From VRUE01 sp963701265 (GTDB lineage: Bacteria > Actinomycetota > Thermoleophilia > Solirubrobacterales > 70-9): 64,000 nt of DNA. The translations under genes were made by a program, and so were the position numbers. The stretch lies in contig OY969581.1 in NCBI GenBank assembly GCA_963701265.1, positions 682,001 to 746,000 on the forward strand. Reading direction: 5' to 3'. This document shows, piece by piece, positions 42,977-53,939 of the stretch (its first letter is position 1; every line of letters begins with the position of its first letter). Below the pieces are notes generated by a model. It was not told the DNA's origin, did not search any database, and saw nothing but the letters and a program-made list of their open reading frames with translations.

Positions 42977-44761
42977 ATTGGATCGACGCTCGCCGGCTAC
43001 CGGATCGACGCCCTGATCGCCCGTGGTGGCATGGGCGTCGTCTACCGGGCGACGCAGCTGGCGCTGGACCGGCCGGTGGCGCTCAAGGTGATCGCCGGCG
43101 AGCTGGCCGGCGACGAGAAATTCCGCCGCCGCTTCCTCAGCGAGTCGCGCCTCGCCGCCCAGCTGGAGCACCCCGCCGTGGTCCCGGTCTACGACGCCCG
43201 CGAGGACGACGGCGAGCTGATCGTCGCGATGCGCCTGATCGAGGGCGGTGACCTGCGCCAGCTGATCGATCGCGAGGGGCCACTCGAGCCGGGCCGGGCG
43301 ATTCACCTGCTTGCCCAGGTTGCCGAAGCGCTCGATGCCGCGCACGCCGCCGGCATCGTCCATCGCGACGTCAAGCCACACAACATCCTGATCGAAGGCG
43401 AGCGCGCCTACCTCTCGGACTTTGGCCTCGCCAAGGCTTACGCGGAGACCGGGTCGGGCAGCGGCGCCTCGGTCGTCGGCACGGTCGAATACATGGCGCC
43501 GGAGCAGTGGCGCGGCGAGCGGGTTGGGCCCGAGGCAGATATCTACGCGCTCGGCTGCGTCCTCTACGAGGCGCTGACCGGGATCGTCCCCTATGCCCGC
43601 AAGGAGGCCGACACCGAGCCGCAGGTCCCGAAGGGGATCGACACCGTGATCGAGCGCGCGGTCTCGAAGGACCCAAGCGATCGCTACCGCTCCGCCGGTG
43701 CCCTGCTCGCCGCCGCCGGCGAGCGCGAGGGCGCGACGCCGGCCGCGACCCGGGTGCTCTCGGCCCGCGACGAGCAGCCGACGCGGCGCATCGATGACTC
43801 GCCAAAGCGACGCCGGCGCCTGACCGCCAAAGCAAGGCAGTGGCTTGGCGCGGGGATCGCGCTGGCGGCTGGGGCGGTTGCGCTGGTCTTCCTGATCTTC
43901 GGCGGCAACAACGTCTCCGTCTCGGCCCCGATCGCGGTGGGCAAAGGCCCGTTGCGCCTCGCCACGGGGGAGGGAGCGGTCTGGGCGACCAGCGGCCGCG
44001 ACGGCACGCTGACGCGGATCGACCCGCAGGAGCAGGCGGTCGTGGGCAAGCCCGAGCAACTGGGTGTTGGCATCTCTGGCGTCGCTGTCGGTGCCGGCTC
44101 GGTCTGGGTGTCCGATTCGCGCCGCGGCGAGGTCCTCCGGATCGATCCCGGCAGCGGCAGCGTGCTCGACCGGGTCGCAGTCGGCGGCAGCCCTGGGCCG
44201 CTTGCCTTTGGCGGCGGTCGCGTCTGGGTCGCCGACGAAAAAGGCGCGGGGGTGACCGCGATCAACGCGCGCGGCGCCCGTATCGCCAAGCGCGACCTCG
44301 CGCCGCAGGCCGCTCCCCTGCGGCTCGCTGTCGGCGCCGGCGGCCTCTGGGTCAGCAGCGCCACGACCGCGACGGTGCGCCGCATCGACCTCGGCACGAT
44401 GTCGGTCGGCCAGTCGATCCTCGCCGGGCGCGGTCCCGCCGGCATCACCGTCGGCAACGGCCTCGTCTGGGTCGCCAACAGCCGCTCGACCACCGTCACC
44501 CGCGTCGACCCGGCTACGCACTCGATCCTCGGCGATCCGATCGAGGTCGGTGAACGGCCTGGCGGGATTGACGCCGGCACCAGCGCCGTCTGGGTCGCCA
44601 GTGCCGCCGATGACTCGGTCAGCCGCATCGACCTCTCCAGCGCCGAGGTGATCGGCGGCCCGATCGGCGTCGGCGACGATCCCGGCGCGGTAGTAGTCGG
44701 TGAAGAAGCCGTCTGGGTCGCCAACAACGGCGACGGCACGGTGACCCGAATCGAGCCCTGA
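42977..44761 (+). CDS. Ser/Thr protein kinase with extracytoplasmic beta-propeller sensor; likely ATT start
   Basis: This PknB-type membrane kinase is about 594 aa. Kinase domain: LIARGGMGVVYRA (P-loop), VALKVI (Lys), HRDVKPHNIL, DFGLAKA, MAPEQW, DIYALGCVLYE. A transmembrane helix (LGAGIALAAGAVALVFLIF, about residues 293-311) leads to an outside domain of YVTN/NHL-like repeats (VGAGSVWVSDSRRGEVLRID, GNGLVWVANSRSTTVTRVD). The first ATG (43031) falls inside the P-loop at GGMG and would destroy it. Upstream the frame reaches a TAA near 42952 with no ATG, GTG or TTG; ATT at 42977, 6 nt after GGGAGA, gives IGSTLAGYRIDALIARGGMG, a perfect kinase N terminus. A frameshift from GTG 42964 is the alternative. 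Confidence 0.88.
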   Translation: MGSTLAGYRIDALIARGGMGVVYRATQLALDRPVALKVIAGELAGDEKFRRRFLSESRLAAQLEHPAVVPVYDAREDDGELIVAMRLIEGGDLRQLIDREGPLEPGRAIHLLAQVAEALDAAHAAGIVHRDVKPHNILIEGERAYLSDFGLAKAYAETGSGSGASVVGTVEYMAPEQWRGERVGPEADIYALGCVLYEALTGIVPYARKEADTEPQVPKGIDTVIERAVSKDPSDRYRSAGALLAAAGEREGATPAATRVLSARDEQPTRRIDDSPKRRRRLTAKARQWLGAGIALAAGAVALVFLIFGGNNVSVSAPIAVGKGPLRLATGEGAVWATSGRDGTLTRIDPQEQAVVGKPEQLGVGISGVAVGAGSVWVSDSRRGEVLRIDPGSGSVLDRVAVGGSPGPLAFGGGRVWVADEKGAGVTAINARGARIAKRDLAPQAAPLRLAVGAGGLWVSSATTATVRRIDLGTMSVGQSILAGRGPAGITVGNGLVWVANSRSTTVTRVDPATHSILGDPIEVGERPGGIDAGTSAVWVASAADDSVSRIDLSSAEVIGGPIGVGDDPGAVVVGEEAVWVANNGDGTVTRIEP

Positions 44762-44813
44762 GCACACCGGCCGTTCGCAGGGACGGGGGCCGCGGGGAAT
44801 AGGATCGAGAGGC

Positions 44814-46859
44814 ATGGATCGCGACCTCGACCAGCTCTGCATCAACACGATCCGCACCCTCTCGATCGACGCGATCCAGAAGGCGAACTCCGGTCACCCC
44901 GGCACGCCGATGGCTCTGGCCCCGCTCGCCTACACGCTCTGGCAGCGCTTCCTGCGCTTTGACCCCGCCGACCCGATCTGGCCCGGCCGCGACCGCTTCG
45001 TCCTCTCCGCCGGCCACGCCTCGATGCTGCTCTACTCGCTGCTCCACCTGGCCGGGGTGAAGGCGGTCGATCCCGACTACGAGGTCGTCGGCGATCCCGC
45101 CGTCTCGCTCGCCGACATCGAGAGCTTCCGCCAGCTCGACTCGCGCGCCCCCGGCCACCCCGAGTATCGCTGGACCTCCGGCGTCGAGACCACCACCGGC
45201 CCGCTCGGCCAGGGCGTCGCCACCTCGGTCGGCATGGCGATCGCCGGCAAGTGGCAGGGCGCCCGCTACAACCGCCCCGGCTTCGAGCTCTTCGACTTCG
45301 ACGTCTACGCGATCGCGGGCGACGGCTGCCTGATGGAGGGCGTCTCCAACGAAGCCGCCTCGATCGCCGGCCACCTCAAGCTCGACAACCTCTGCTGGGT
45401 CTACGACAACAACCACATCACGATCGACGGCAAGACCAACCTCGCCTACGACGACGACGTCGCCGCCCGCTTCATGGGCTACGGCTGGAACGTCACCAGG
45501 GTCGGCGACGCCAACGACACCGACCTGATCGCCACCGCCTTCGAGGAGTTCAAGGGGGAGGAGGGGCGGCCGACGCTGATCATCGTCGACAGCCACATCG
45601 GCTACGGCTCGCCGCACAAGGTCGACACCTCCGCCGCCCACGGCGAACCGCTGGGGGAGGAGGAGGTGCGCGAGACCAAGCGCGCCTACGGCTGGCCCGA
45701 GGACGCCCAGTTCCTCGTCCCCGACGGGGTGCGCGAGCACTTCGCCGCCGGGATCGGCGTGCGCGGAGCCGAGCTCAGCGCCGCTTGGAGCGAGCTGTTG
45801 AGTACCTACGCGAACGAGAACGGCGACCTCGCCGCCGAGGTCGAGGCGCAGCAGAGGCGCGAGCTGCCCGCCGGCTGGGACGCCGACATCCCCAGCTTCG
45901 ATCCCGACGAGAAGGGGATCGCGACCCGCAAGGCCTCACAGCGGGTCGAGAACGCGATCGGTGCCCGCCTGCCCTGGCTGCTGGCCGGCTCCGCCGACCT
46001 CACCGACTCGACCTCGGTGCGGCTCAAGTTCGACGGCGCCGAGGACTTCGAGCCCGGGGCCTATGCCGGCCGCCAGCTCCACTTCGGCATCCGCGAGCAC
46101 GAGTCGGCGGCGATCTCCAATGGGCTCTCGCTCACCAAGCTGCGCCCGCTCTGGTCGACCTACCTGACCTTCTCCGACTACGCCCGGCCGGCGATCCGCC
46201 TCTCGGCATTGATGGAGCTGCCGGTGATCCACCTCTTCACCCACGACTCGATCGGCCTCGGCGAGGACGGCCCGACCCACCAGCCGGTCGAGCAGCTCGC
46301 CTCGCTGCGGGCGATCCCCGGCCTCGACGTGATCCGCCCCGCCGACGCCAACGAGGTCGCCGAGGCCTGGCGGGCGGCGATCGACCGCACGCACCAGCCG
46401 GTCGCCCTGATCCTCACCCGCCAGAACGTGCCGGTCTTCGACCGCTCCAAGTACGCCTCGGCCGAGGGCCTGCACCGCGGTGCTTACGTGCTGGCCGATG
46501 CCGAGGGCGACCCCGAGGTGATCCTGATCGCTACTGGCAGCGAGGTGGCGCTGGCCCTCTCGGCGCACGAGGAGCTGCTCGCCGAGGGGATCCGCTCGCG
46601 TGTGGTCAGCATGCCCTGCTGCGAGCTCTTCGACCGCCAGGACGAGTCCTACCGCGACGAGGTACTGCCGCTAAACGTCACCGCGCGGGTCTCGGTCGAG
46701 GAGGCCTCGACGCTGGGCTGGGATCGCTACGTTGGAACTGATGGCGTCAAGGTCGGGATGCACACCTTTGGCACCTCGGCGCCGCTGAAGGACGTTCAAA
46801 CCAAGTTCGGTTTCACCCCCGACAAGGTGGCCGAAGCTGCAAAGGAGCTGCTCTCATGA
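44814..46859 (+). CDS. tkt: Transketolase
   Basis: This thiamine-diphosphate enzyme moves two-carbon units between sugar phosphates in the non-oxidative pentose phosphate pathway. The 681-aa length is normal. SGHPGTPMALAPLAYTLW is the N-terminal signature; GDGCLMEGVSNEAASIAGH with DNN downstream is the ThDP/Mg motif; the pyrimidine-domain signature GEDGPTHQPVEQLASLRAIP is present. TAGGAT ends 8 nt before the ATG. Its last codon overlaps the start of tal (ATGA), so tkt-tal-pgi form an operon. Confidence 0.97.
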   Translation: MDRDLDQLCINTIRTLSIDAIQKANSGHPGTPMALAPLAYTLWQRFLRFDPADPIWPGRDRFVLSAGHASMLLYSLLHLAGVKAVDPDYEVVGDPAVSLADIESFRQLDSRAPGHPEYRWTSGVETTTGPLGQGVATSVGMAIAGKWQGARYNRPGFELFDFDVYAIAGDGCLMEGVSNEAASIAGHLKLDNLCWVYDNNHITIDGKTNLAYDDDVAARFMGYGWNVTRVGDANDTDLIATAFEEFKGEEGRPTLIIVDSHIGYGSPHKVDTSAAHGEPLGEEEVRETKRAYGWPEDAQFLVPDGVREHFAAGIGVRGAELSAAWSELLSTYANENGDLAAEVEAQQRRELPAGWDADIPSFDPDEKGIATRKASQRVENAIGARLPWLLAGSADLTDSTSVRLKFDGAEDFEPGAYAGRQLHFGIREHESAAISNGLSLTKLRPLWSTYLTFSDYARPAIRLSALMELPVIHLFTHDSIGLGEDGPTHQPVEQLASLRAIPGLDVIRPADANEVAEAWRAAIDRTHQPVALILTRQNVPVFDRSKYASAEGLHRGAYVLADAEGDPEVILIATGSEVALALSAHEELLAEGIRSRVVSMPCCELFDRQDESYRDEVLPLNVTARVSVEEASTLGWDRYVGTDGVKVGMHTFGTSAPLKDVQTKFGFTPDKVAEAAKELLS

Positions 46860-47952
46860 AGTCGACCGCGAAGCTGCACGACATTGGCCAGAGTCTCTGG
46901 CTCGACAACATCACCCGCACGATGCTGGCCGACGGCACCCTGCAGGGCTACATCGAGGAGCTCTCGGTCACCGGCCTCACCTCCAACCCGACGATCTTCG
47001 ACAAGGCGATCTCGGGCGGCGACGCCTACGACGAGCAGATCGCCGAGCTCAGCGCCAGCGCCATTACCGAGGAGGGAATCGGCGCCACCCCGACCGAGCG
47101 GATCTTCTTCGAGCTCGCCCTCGCCGACCTGCGCGACGCGACCAACCTCTTCAAGGGGGTCCACGAGCGCACCGGCGGCCTCGACGGCTTCTGCTCGCTC
47201 GAGGTCTCGCCGCTGATCGCCGACGACGCCCAAGCGACGATCGAGGAGGCCGCCGAGCTGCACGCCAAGGCGGAGCGCGACAACCTCTTCATCAAGATTC
47301 CGGGCACCGAGGCCGGCCTGACGGCGATCGAGGAGTCGATCTTCGCCGGCATCCCGATCAACGTCACGCTGCTCTTCGACGCGGCGCAGTACCTCGCCGC
47401 GGCCGACGCCTACATGAAGGGAATCGAGCGGCGGATAGAGGCCGGGCTCAGCGCCGACATCGCCTCCGTGGCCTCGATCTTCATGAGCCGCTGGGACGTC
47501 GCCGTCGCCACTGAGGTGCCCGACGAGCTGCACAACCGCCTCGGCTTGGCGATTGGCTTCCAGGCCTACCGCGCCTACCGCGAGCTGCTCGACTCGCCGC
47601 GGGCTCAGCGCCTGATGAACGAGGGCGCCCGGCCGCAGCGCCTGCTCTGGGCAAGCACCGGGACGAAGGACCCCGACGCCTCCGACACCCTCTACATCGA
47701 GGGCTTCGCCTCGCCCTTCACGGTCAACACGATGCCGGAGCCGACCCTGCACGCTTTTGCCGATCACGGCGAGGTCGGCGATTTGGTTCCCGCCGACGGC
47801 GGCGACTGCGATCAGGTGCTGGCGAAGTTCGGCGATGCCGGCATCGATGTCGACGCGCTTGCCAAGCGGCTGCAGGAGGAGGGCAAGGATGCCTTCGCCA
47901 AGTCGTGGGACGAGATGCTGAAGACGATCGAGTCGCAGGCCGGGGCCCGCGC

Positions 47953-47956
<4 letters not shown>
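46856..47956 (+). CDS. tal: Transaldolase
   Basis: This enzyme transfers dihydroxyacetone units between sedoheptulose-7-phosphate and glyceraldehyde-3-phosphate. The 366-aa length fits the actinobacterial/cyanobacterial class. SVTGLTSNPTIFDKAIS is the N-terminal signature and NLFIKIPGTEAGL contains the Schiff-base lysine. It overlaps tkt by 4 nt and pgi by 4 nt (GTGA), giving tight translational coupling. As in many actinobacteria, tkt, tal and pgi are consecutive; here zwf lies elsewhere, about 9 kb upstream. Confidence 0.96.
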
Positions 47957-49590
<1,634 letters not shown>

Positions 49591-49593
<3 letters not shown>

Positions 49594-49604
49594 GCTCGCC
49601 CACA
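49591..49604 (+). promoter_or_regulatory. -10 element for leaderless cydA overlapping the pgi stop
   Basis: TAGGCT (49591-49596) is 7 nt before the cydA ATG; its TAG is the pgi stop codon. There is no Shine-Dalgarno sequence in the 10-bp gap. Confidence 0.45.
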
Positions 49605-50992
49605 TGCTCTCGCTCGACCCGCTCCCACTGGCGGCGTCGGCATCGAACCTGCTCGCCGCCCGTGAGCAGATGGCCTTCACCCTCGGCTTTCACATCGTCC
49701 TCTCCTGCCTTGGGGTGGCCCTGCCGGCGACGATCCTGGTCGCCAACTACCTCGGCCTCAAGCGCGGCGATGACGCGGCGATGGAGCTGGCCCGGCGCTG
49801 GTCGAAGGCGATGGCGGTGACCTTTGCGGTCGGCGCCGTTACCGGCACCGTGCTCAGCTTCGAGTTCGGCCTGCTCTGGCCGCACTTCATGGACCGCTTC
49901 GGCGCCGCCTTCGGCATCGCCTTCGCGATCGAGGGGATCTTCTTCTTCGTCGAGGCGATCTTCCTGGCGATCTACATCTACGGCTGGAAACGGCTTTCCG
50001 GCTGGGCCCACTTCTGGTCGGGGGTGCCGATGGTGATCACCGGCATCGGCGGCGCCTTTGCAGTGGTCGCCGCCAACTCCTGGATGAACCAGCCGCAGGG
50101 CTTCGTCCTCGATGCTGCCGGCAAAGTCGTCGACACCAACCCGGCGCAGGTGCTCTTCAACCCGGCGACCGGCTACGAGGTGCCGCACATGATCCTCGCC
50201 GCCTACATGGTCACCGGCTTCCTGGTTGCCTCGATCTACGCCGTCGGCATGCTCAAGGGCCGCCGCGACCGCCTGCACCGGCTCGGCCTGCTGATCCCGC
50301 TGACGATCGCCTGCATCGCGACGCCGATCCAGCTCTTCGTCGGCGACACCGCGGCGCGCGAAGTAGCCGACCACCAGCCGGCCAAGTTCGCCGGCATGGA
50401 GTGCATCCAGGAGACCGGCACCCATCAGACCGAGTACGTCGGCGGCATCTGCACCGAGGACGGGGTCAAGGGGGCGATCCCGATCCCCGACCTCGACTCG
50501 TTCCTGGTCGGCTTCAGTGCCGACACCAAGGTGATCGGGCTCGAGGACATCCCGGTCGACGAACGCCCGCCCGCCAACACCCTGCTGCACCTCGCCTTCG
50601 ACGCGATGGTCGGCATCGGCACCGCCCTGCTCGGCCTCGGCGCCTGGCTCGCCTTCGTCTGGTGGCGCCGCCGCGAGATCCCGCGTACACCCTGGTTCCT
50701 GCGCGCGGTCGCGGTCTCCGGGGCAGGGGCGGTCCTCGCCCTCTGGTGCGGCTGGATCGTCACCGAGGTCGGCCGCCAGCCCTGGATCGTGCAGGGCTAC
50801 ATGCGCACCTCCGAAGCTGTGACCGAGGCCGACGGGCTCTGGTTCAGCTTCGCCCTGGTGCTGCTCGTCTACGCGGCGATCGGGACGATCGCGATCATGA
50901 TCCTGCGCTCGATGTCGCGCCGCTGGCGCGAGGGCGGCGCGGAGGTCGAGGACGGTACGCCCTACGCGCCGCCGACGGAGGCCGGCCCGTGA
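49604..50992 (+). CDS. cydA: Cytochrome bd quinol oxidase subunit I
   Basis: This haem-bearing subunit belongs to the bd-type terminal oxidase, which reduces O2 with quinol and has high oxygen affinity. It is 462 aa with about nine helices. REQMAFTLGFHIVLSCLG contains the haem b595 His near the N terminus, AIEGIFFFVEAIFLAIYIYGW carries the conserved Glu residues of the proton path, and GRQPWIVQGYMRTSEAVT is the late signature. The Q-loop is short, as in most Gram-positive enzymes. The cydB start overlaps its stop (GTGA). Confidence 0.96.
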   Translation: MLSLDPLPLAASASNLLAAREQMAFTLGFHIVLSCLGVALPATILVANYLGLKRGDDAAMELARRWSKAMAVTFAVGAVTGTVLSFEFGLLWPHFMDRFGAAFGIAFAIEGIFFFVEAIFLAIYIYGWKRLSGWAHFWSGVPMVITGIGGAFAVVAANSWMNQPQGFVLDAAGKVVDTNPAQVLFNPATGYEVPHMILAAYMVTGFLVASIYAVGMLKGRRDRLHRLGLLIPLTIACIATPIQLFVGDTAAREVADHQPAKFAGMECIQETGTHQTEYVGGICTEDGVKGAIPIPDLDSFLVGFSADTKVIGLEDIPVDERPPANTLLHLAFDAMVGIGTALLGLGAWLAFVWWRRREIPRTPWFLRAVAVSGAGAVLALWCGWIVTEVGRQPWIVQGYMRTSEAVTEADGLWFSFALVLLVYAAIGTIAIMILRSMSRRWREGGAEVEDGTPYAPPTEAGP

Positions 50993-52005
50993 CCCGCGCC
51001 GACATCTGCGCCGCGATCCTCTGGCTCGGGGCGACCTTCTACGCCCTCTTCGGCGGCGCCGACTTCGGCGGCGGCTTCTGGGACCTCGTCGCCGGCGGGG
51101 CCGAGCGCGGCGAGCGGCCGCGGGCCGTGATCCAGCAATCGCTGACCCCGGTCTGGGAGGCCAACCACGTCTGGCTGATCTTCATCCTCGTCGTCCTCTG
51201 GACCGCCTTCCCGCCCGCCTTCAGCGCCGTGATGACGACGCTCTACGTGCCGATCGCGCTGGCCGCGCTCGGCATCGTCCTGCGCGGCTCGGGCTTCGCC
51301 TTCCGCAAGTCGATCGAGGGCCTCTCCGGCCGCCGCGCCGCCGGCGCCACCTTCGCGATCTCCTCGCTGCTCACCCCCTTCTTCATGGGCACGGTCGTCG
51401 GCGCGGTCGCCGATGGCAACGTGCCCGCCGATGGCAACGGCGCCGCCTTCTCCAGCTGGCTGCAGCCGCTGCCCCTGCTGACCGGGGCAATGTTCGTCGC
51501 CAGCGGTGCCTACCTGGCGGCAGTCTTCCTGATCGGCGACGCCAGCCGCAGAGGTGACGATGAGATGCAGCGCTACTTCGCCCACCGCGCCCTGGCTGCC
51601 GCAGCTTTCGCCGGCGCCGCCGCGGTCTTCGGCCTGGTCGAGCTGCACGCCGAAACCCGCTACGTCTTCGACCGGCTGATCGACCAGGGCCTGCCGCTGG
51701 TGATCCTCTCCGCCCTTTGCGGACTGGGCGTACTCGCGATCCTGCTGAGGATGGCCCGGCGCTCCGGCACCCCGCCTTGGCCACTGCGCCCGCTGGCCGG
51801 CGGAGCCGTGATCGCGGTGATCTGGGGCTGGGGCGTGGCCCAGTTCCCCTACCTGCTGCCGACCTCGCTGACGATCTCCGAGGCGGCGGCGCCAACCGAC
51901 ACCCTGACCTCGGTGATCATCGTCTTCCTCTTCGCCGGGGTCATCGTTCTGCCGGCGCTCGGCCTGCTCTACTGGCTCTCCCAGAAGGAGCTGCTCAGTG
52001 AGTGA
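50989..52005 (+). CDS. cydB: Cytochrome bd quinol oxidase subunit II
   Basis: This 338-aa partner membrane subunit of the bd oxidase has about eight to nine helices. ILWLGATFYALFGGADFGGGFWDL is the N-terminal helix with the GADFGGG signature, and VWEANHVWLIFILVVLWTAFP is the conserved second block. GTG 50989 overlaps the cydA stop; the open frame extends further upstream inside cydA but lacks sense there. No cydDC assembly transporter follows; the next gene is a HAD phosphatase overlapping by 8 bp. Confidence 0.95.
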   Translation: MTRADICAAILWLGATFYALFGGADFGGGFWDLVAGGAERGERPRAVIQQSLTPVWEANHVWLIFILVVLWTAFPPAFSAVMTTLYVPIALAALGIVLRGSGFAFRKSIEGLSGRRAAGATFAISSLLTPFFMGTVVGAVADGNVPADGNGAAFSSWLQPLPLLTGAMFVASGAYLAAVFLIGDASRRGDDEMQRYFAHRALAAAAFAGAAAVFGLVELHAETRYVFDRLIDQGLPLVILSALCGLGVLAILLRMARRSGTPPWPLRPLAGGAVIAVIWGWGVAQFPYLLPTSLTISEAAAPTDTLTSVIIVFLFAGVIVLPALGLLYWLSQKELLSE

Positions 52006-52678
52006 AGCTGAGGCGATCCGCGCCGTCCTTTTCGACATCGACGGCACGATCCTGGTCACCGGCGGTGCCGGCGGGGTCGCCTGGCAGCGCGCCTTCGAGG
52101 AACTGCACGGGGTCGAGGCCAACGTCGCCGAGCACACCGATGCGGGCATGACCGACCCCGAGATCGCGGCGATCATCTTCCGCGAGGTGATCGGCCGCGA
52201 GGGCACGCAGGAAGAGCGCTCGAAAGCGATCGGCTCCTACCTCAAGCACCTCCCCGACACGGTCGCCGAGTCGCCCGGCTACCGGGTCATGCCCGGGGTC
52301 GAGGAGCTGCTCGACCGCCTCATCGACAGCGGAACCCTGCTCGGCCTGGTCACCGGCAACATCGAGGCGGCGGCCCACATCAAGCTCGCCCGCGCCCGCC
52401 TCAACCGCTTCTTCAGCTTCGGCGGCTACGGCTCCGACTCGGCCGACCGCACCGAGCTGACCGAGGCCGCCCTCAACCGCGGCGCACTGGTCTCCGGCGG
52501 CACGCTCAGCGACGGCGCCTGCATCGCCATCGGTGACACCCCGCGCGACGTCGTCGCCGGTCACGGCGCCGGGATCAAGGTCGTCGGCGTGGCGACCGGC
52601 AGCTACTCGGTGGAGCAGCTGGATGGCGCTGGCGCCGACTGGGTGCTGGAAACGGTCGAGCGGGACTTTCCCGCTTGA
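51998..52678 (+). CDS. HAD-family hydrolase (phosphoglycolate phosphatase-like)
   Basis: This 226-aa HAD phosphatase has AVLFDIDGTILV as motif I with the nucleophilic and acid/base Asp, LVTGN as motif II, and CIAIGDTPRDVVAGHGAG as motifs III/IV. The cap domain inserted after motif I is of the C1 helical type. The substrate is unknown; phosphoglycolate and other small phosphates are typical. GTG 51998 is preceded by AAGGAGCTG inside the end of cydB. Its stop directly abuts the stop of the convergent cfa gene. Confidence 0.88.
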   Translation: MSEAEAIRAVLFDIDGTILVTGGAGGVAWQRAFEELHGVEANVAEHTDAGMTDPEIAAIIFREVIGREGTQEERSKAIGSYLKHLPDTVAESPGYRVMPGVEELLDRLIDSGTLLGLVTGNIEAAAHIKLARARLNRFFSFGGYGSDSADRTELTEAALNRGALVSGGTLSDGACIAIGDTPRDVVAGHGAGIKVVGVATGSYSVEQLDGAGADWVLETVERDFPA

Positions 52679-53884
52679 TCACCCCAGGCTGCAGCGGGCC
52701 TGGTAAATCGAGGTAAAGCCGGAGAGGAAGCCGTTGCGGGCGGCGCGCAGATAGAGGCGCCAGACCCGGACCCGTTCCGGTCCCGCGAGGCGGATCGCCT
52801 CGTCGAGGTTGTCGTCGAGGTTTTTGGCCCAGTGGCGCAGGGTCTCGGCGTAGTCGAGCGCAAAGTCCTCGACGTGGTGAGTGACGAAACCGGCCCGTTC
52901 GAGCGCCATCAGGTTGCGTGAAAGGTGCAGGGGGGCGGCATCGGGGAAGACGTAGCGCTCCGAGAACGCACCCGCCTCGGCGTCGGTGTGGCGCAGGCGG
53001 GTGATGCCGTGATTGAGCAGCCGTCCGCCCGGCCCGAGCAGGTCGGCGAGGGTCTGGGCGTAGACGTCGATCTGCGAGGCGCCGACGTGCTCGACCATGC
53101 CGATGCTGGCGATCGCGTCGAAGCGCTCGCCGACGAGGTCGCGGTAGTCCATGACGTGGATCTCGACCCGGTCGGCGACCCCGGCCTGCTCGGCCCGTTG
53201 GCGCGCCTTCTCGGCCTGCGGGGCGGAGAGGGTGATGCCGACCACGCTGGCCCCGTGCTTGGTCGCCGCCCAGAGCGGGAAGCCTCCCCAGCCGCAGCCG
53301 ACGTCGAGCACGCGATCACCCTCCTTCAGCGCCAACTTGCGGGCAACCGTCTCCAGCTTCTCTTCCTGCGCCTGCTTCAGGGTCGTCGCACCGCGCGAGA
53401 AGATCGCGCAGCTGTAGACCATCGTCTCGCCGAGGAAGAGCTCGAAGAAGTCGTTGGAAACGTCGTAGTGGTGGCGCACGGCGCGGGCGTCGCGCTCCTT
53501 GCTGTGGCGCTTGCCACTGGGGCGCAGCTCGGCTTGGGGCCGGGGCGGCGGCTTCGCGATCCCGGCCGCCCGCACCGCGCCCAGCAGCAGTGCGCGCTTG
53601 TCAGCACCTTCCAGCGTGGGCGGCTCCCACTCGTCGAGCAGGGCGATCACGGCGTCCATGTCGTCGACCTCGATCTCGCCGCTGACGTAGGCGCGGCCGA
53701 GGCCGAGCTGCCCCGGCGCTCGCAGCAGATGGGCGGCGGCGCGGGAGGAGCGCACGTAGAAGGTCGGCCCGTCGCCCTCGGTCGAGGACAGCCGGGTCCC
53801 ATCCCAGAACTCGACGCTGAAGGGTCGCTTCGGGATACGCGCCTCGATCTCGCGGCGCAGGGGAGCGGTGCTGGAGAAAGCCAA
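52679..53884 (-). CDS. cfa: Cyclopropane-fatty-acyl-phospholipid synthase family methyltransferase
   Basis: This 401-aa SAM-dependent enzyme methylenates double bonds of membrane acyl chains. The N-terminal domain is of the Cfa type; DRVLDVGCGWGGFPLWAATKHG is the SAM-binding motif I, and HHYDVSNDFFELFLGETMVYSC is the strongly conserved active-site lead-in; ASIGMVEHVG and YVFPDAAPL are further Cfa blocks. The start is TTG at 53884, with TAAAGT ending 9 nt upstream. It is divergent from the desaturase gene (55-bp gap): the desaturase can create the double bonds this enzyme modifies. Confidence 0.93.
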   Translation of the reverse strand: MAFSSTAPLRREIEARIPKRPFSVEFWDGTRLSSTEGDGPTFYVRSSRAAAHLLRAPGQLGLGRAYVSGEIEVDDMDAVIALLDEWEPPTLEGADKRALLLGAVRAAGIAKPPPRPQAELRPSGKRHSKERDARAVRHHYDVSNDFFELFLGETMVYSCAIFSRGATTLKQAQEEKLETVARKLALKEGDRVLDVGCGWGGFPLWAATKHGASVVGITLSAPQAEKARQRAEQAGVADRVEIHVMDYRDLVGERFDAIASIGMVEHVGASQIDVYAQTLADLLGPGGRLLNHGITRLRHTDAEAGAFSERYVFPDAAPLHLSRNLMALERAGFVTHHVEDFALDYAETLRHWAKNLDDNLDEAIRLAGPERVRVWRLYLRAARNGFLSGFTSIYQARCSLG

Positions 53885-53939
53885 GGCGCCACGACTTTAC
53901 CTTTCCCGTGGACCCCAGTCCGTATGATCGCCACTCCGA

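Noticed and set aside
43031..44761. Kinase start at ATG 43031
   Set aside because: It would begin inside the P-loop and remove conserved residues that are encoded in frame just upstream.
44619..45740. 373-aa open frame on the minus strand
   Set aside because: Antisense to the kinase end and transketolase; a high-GC shadow.
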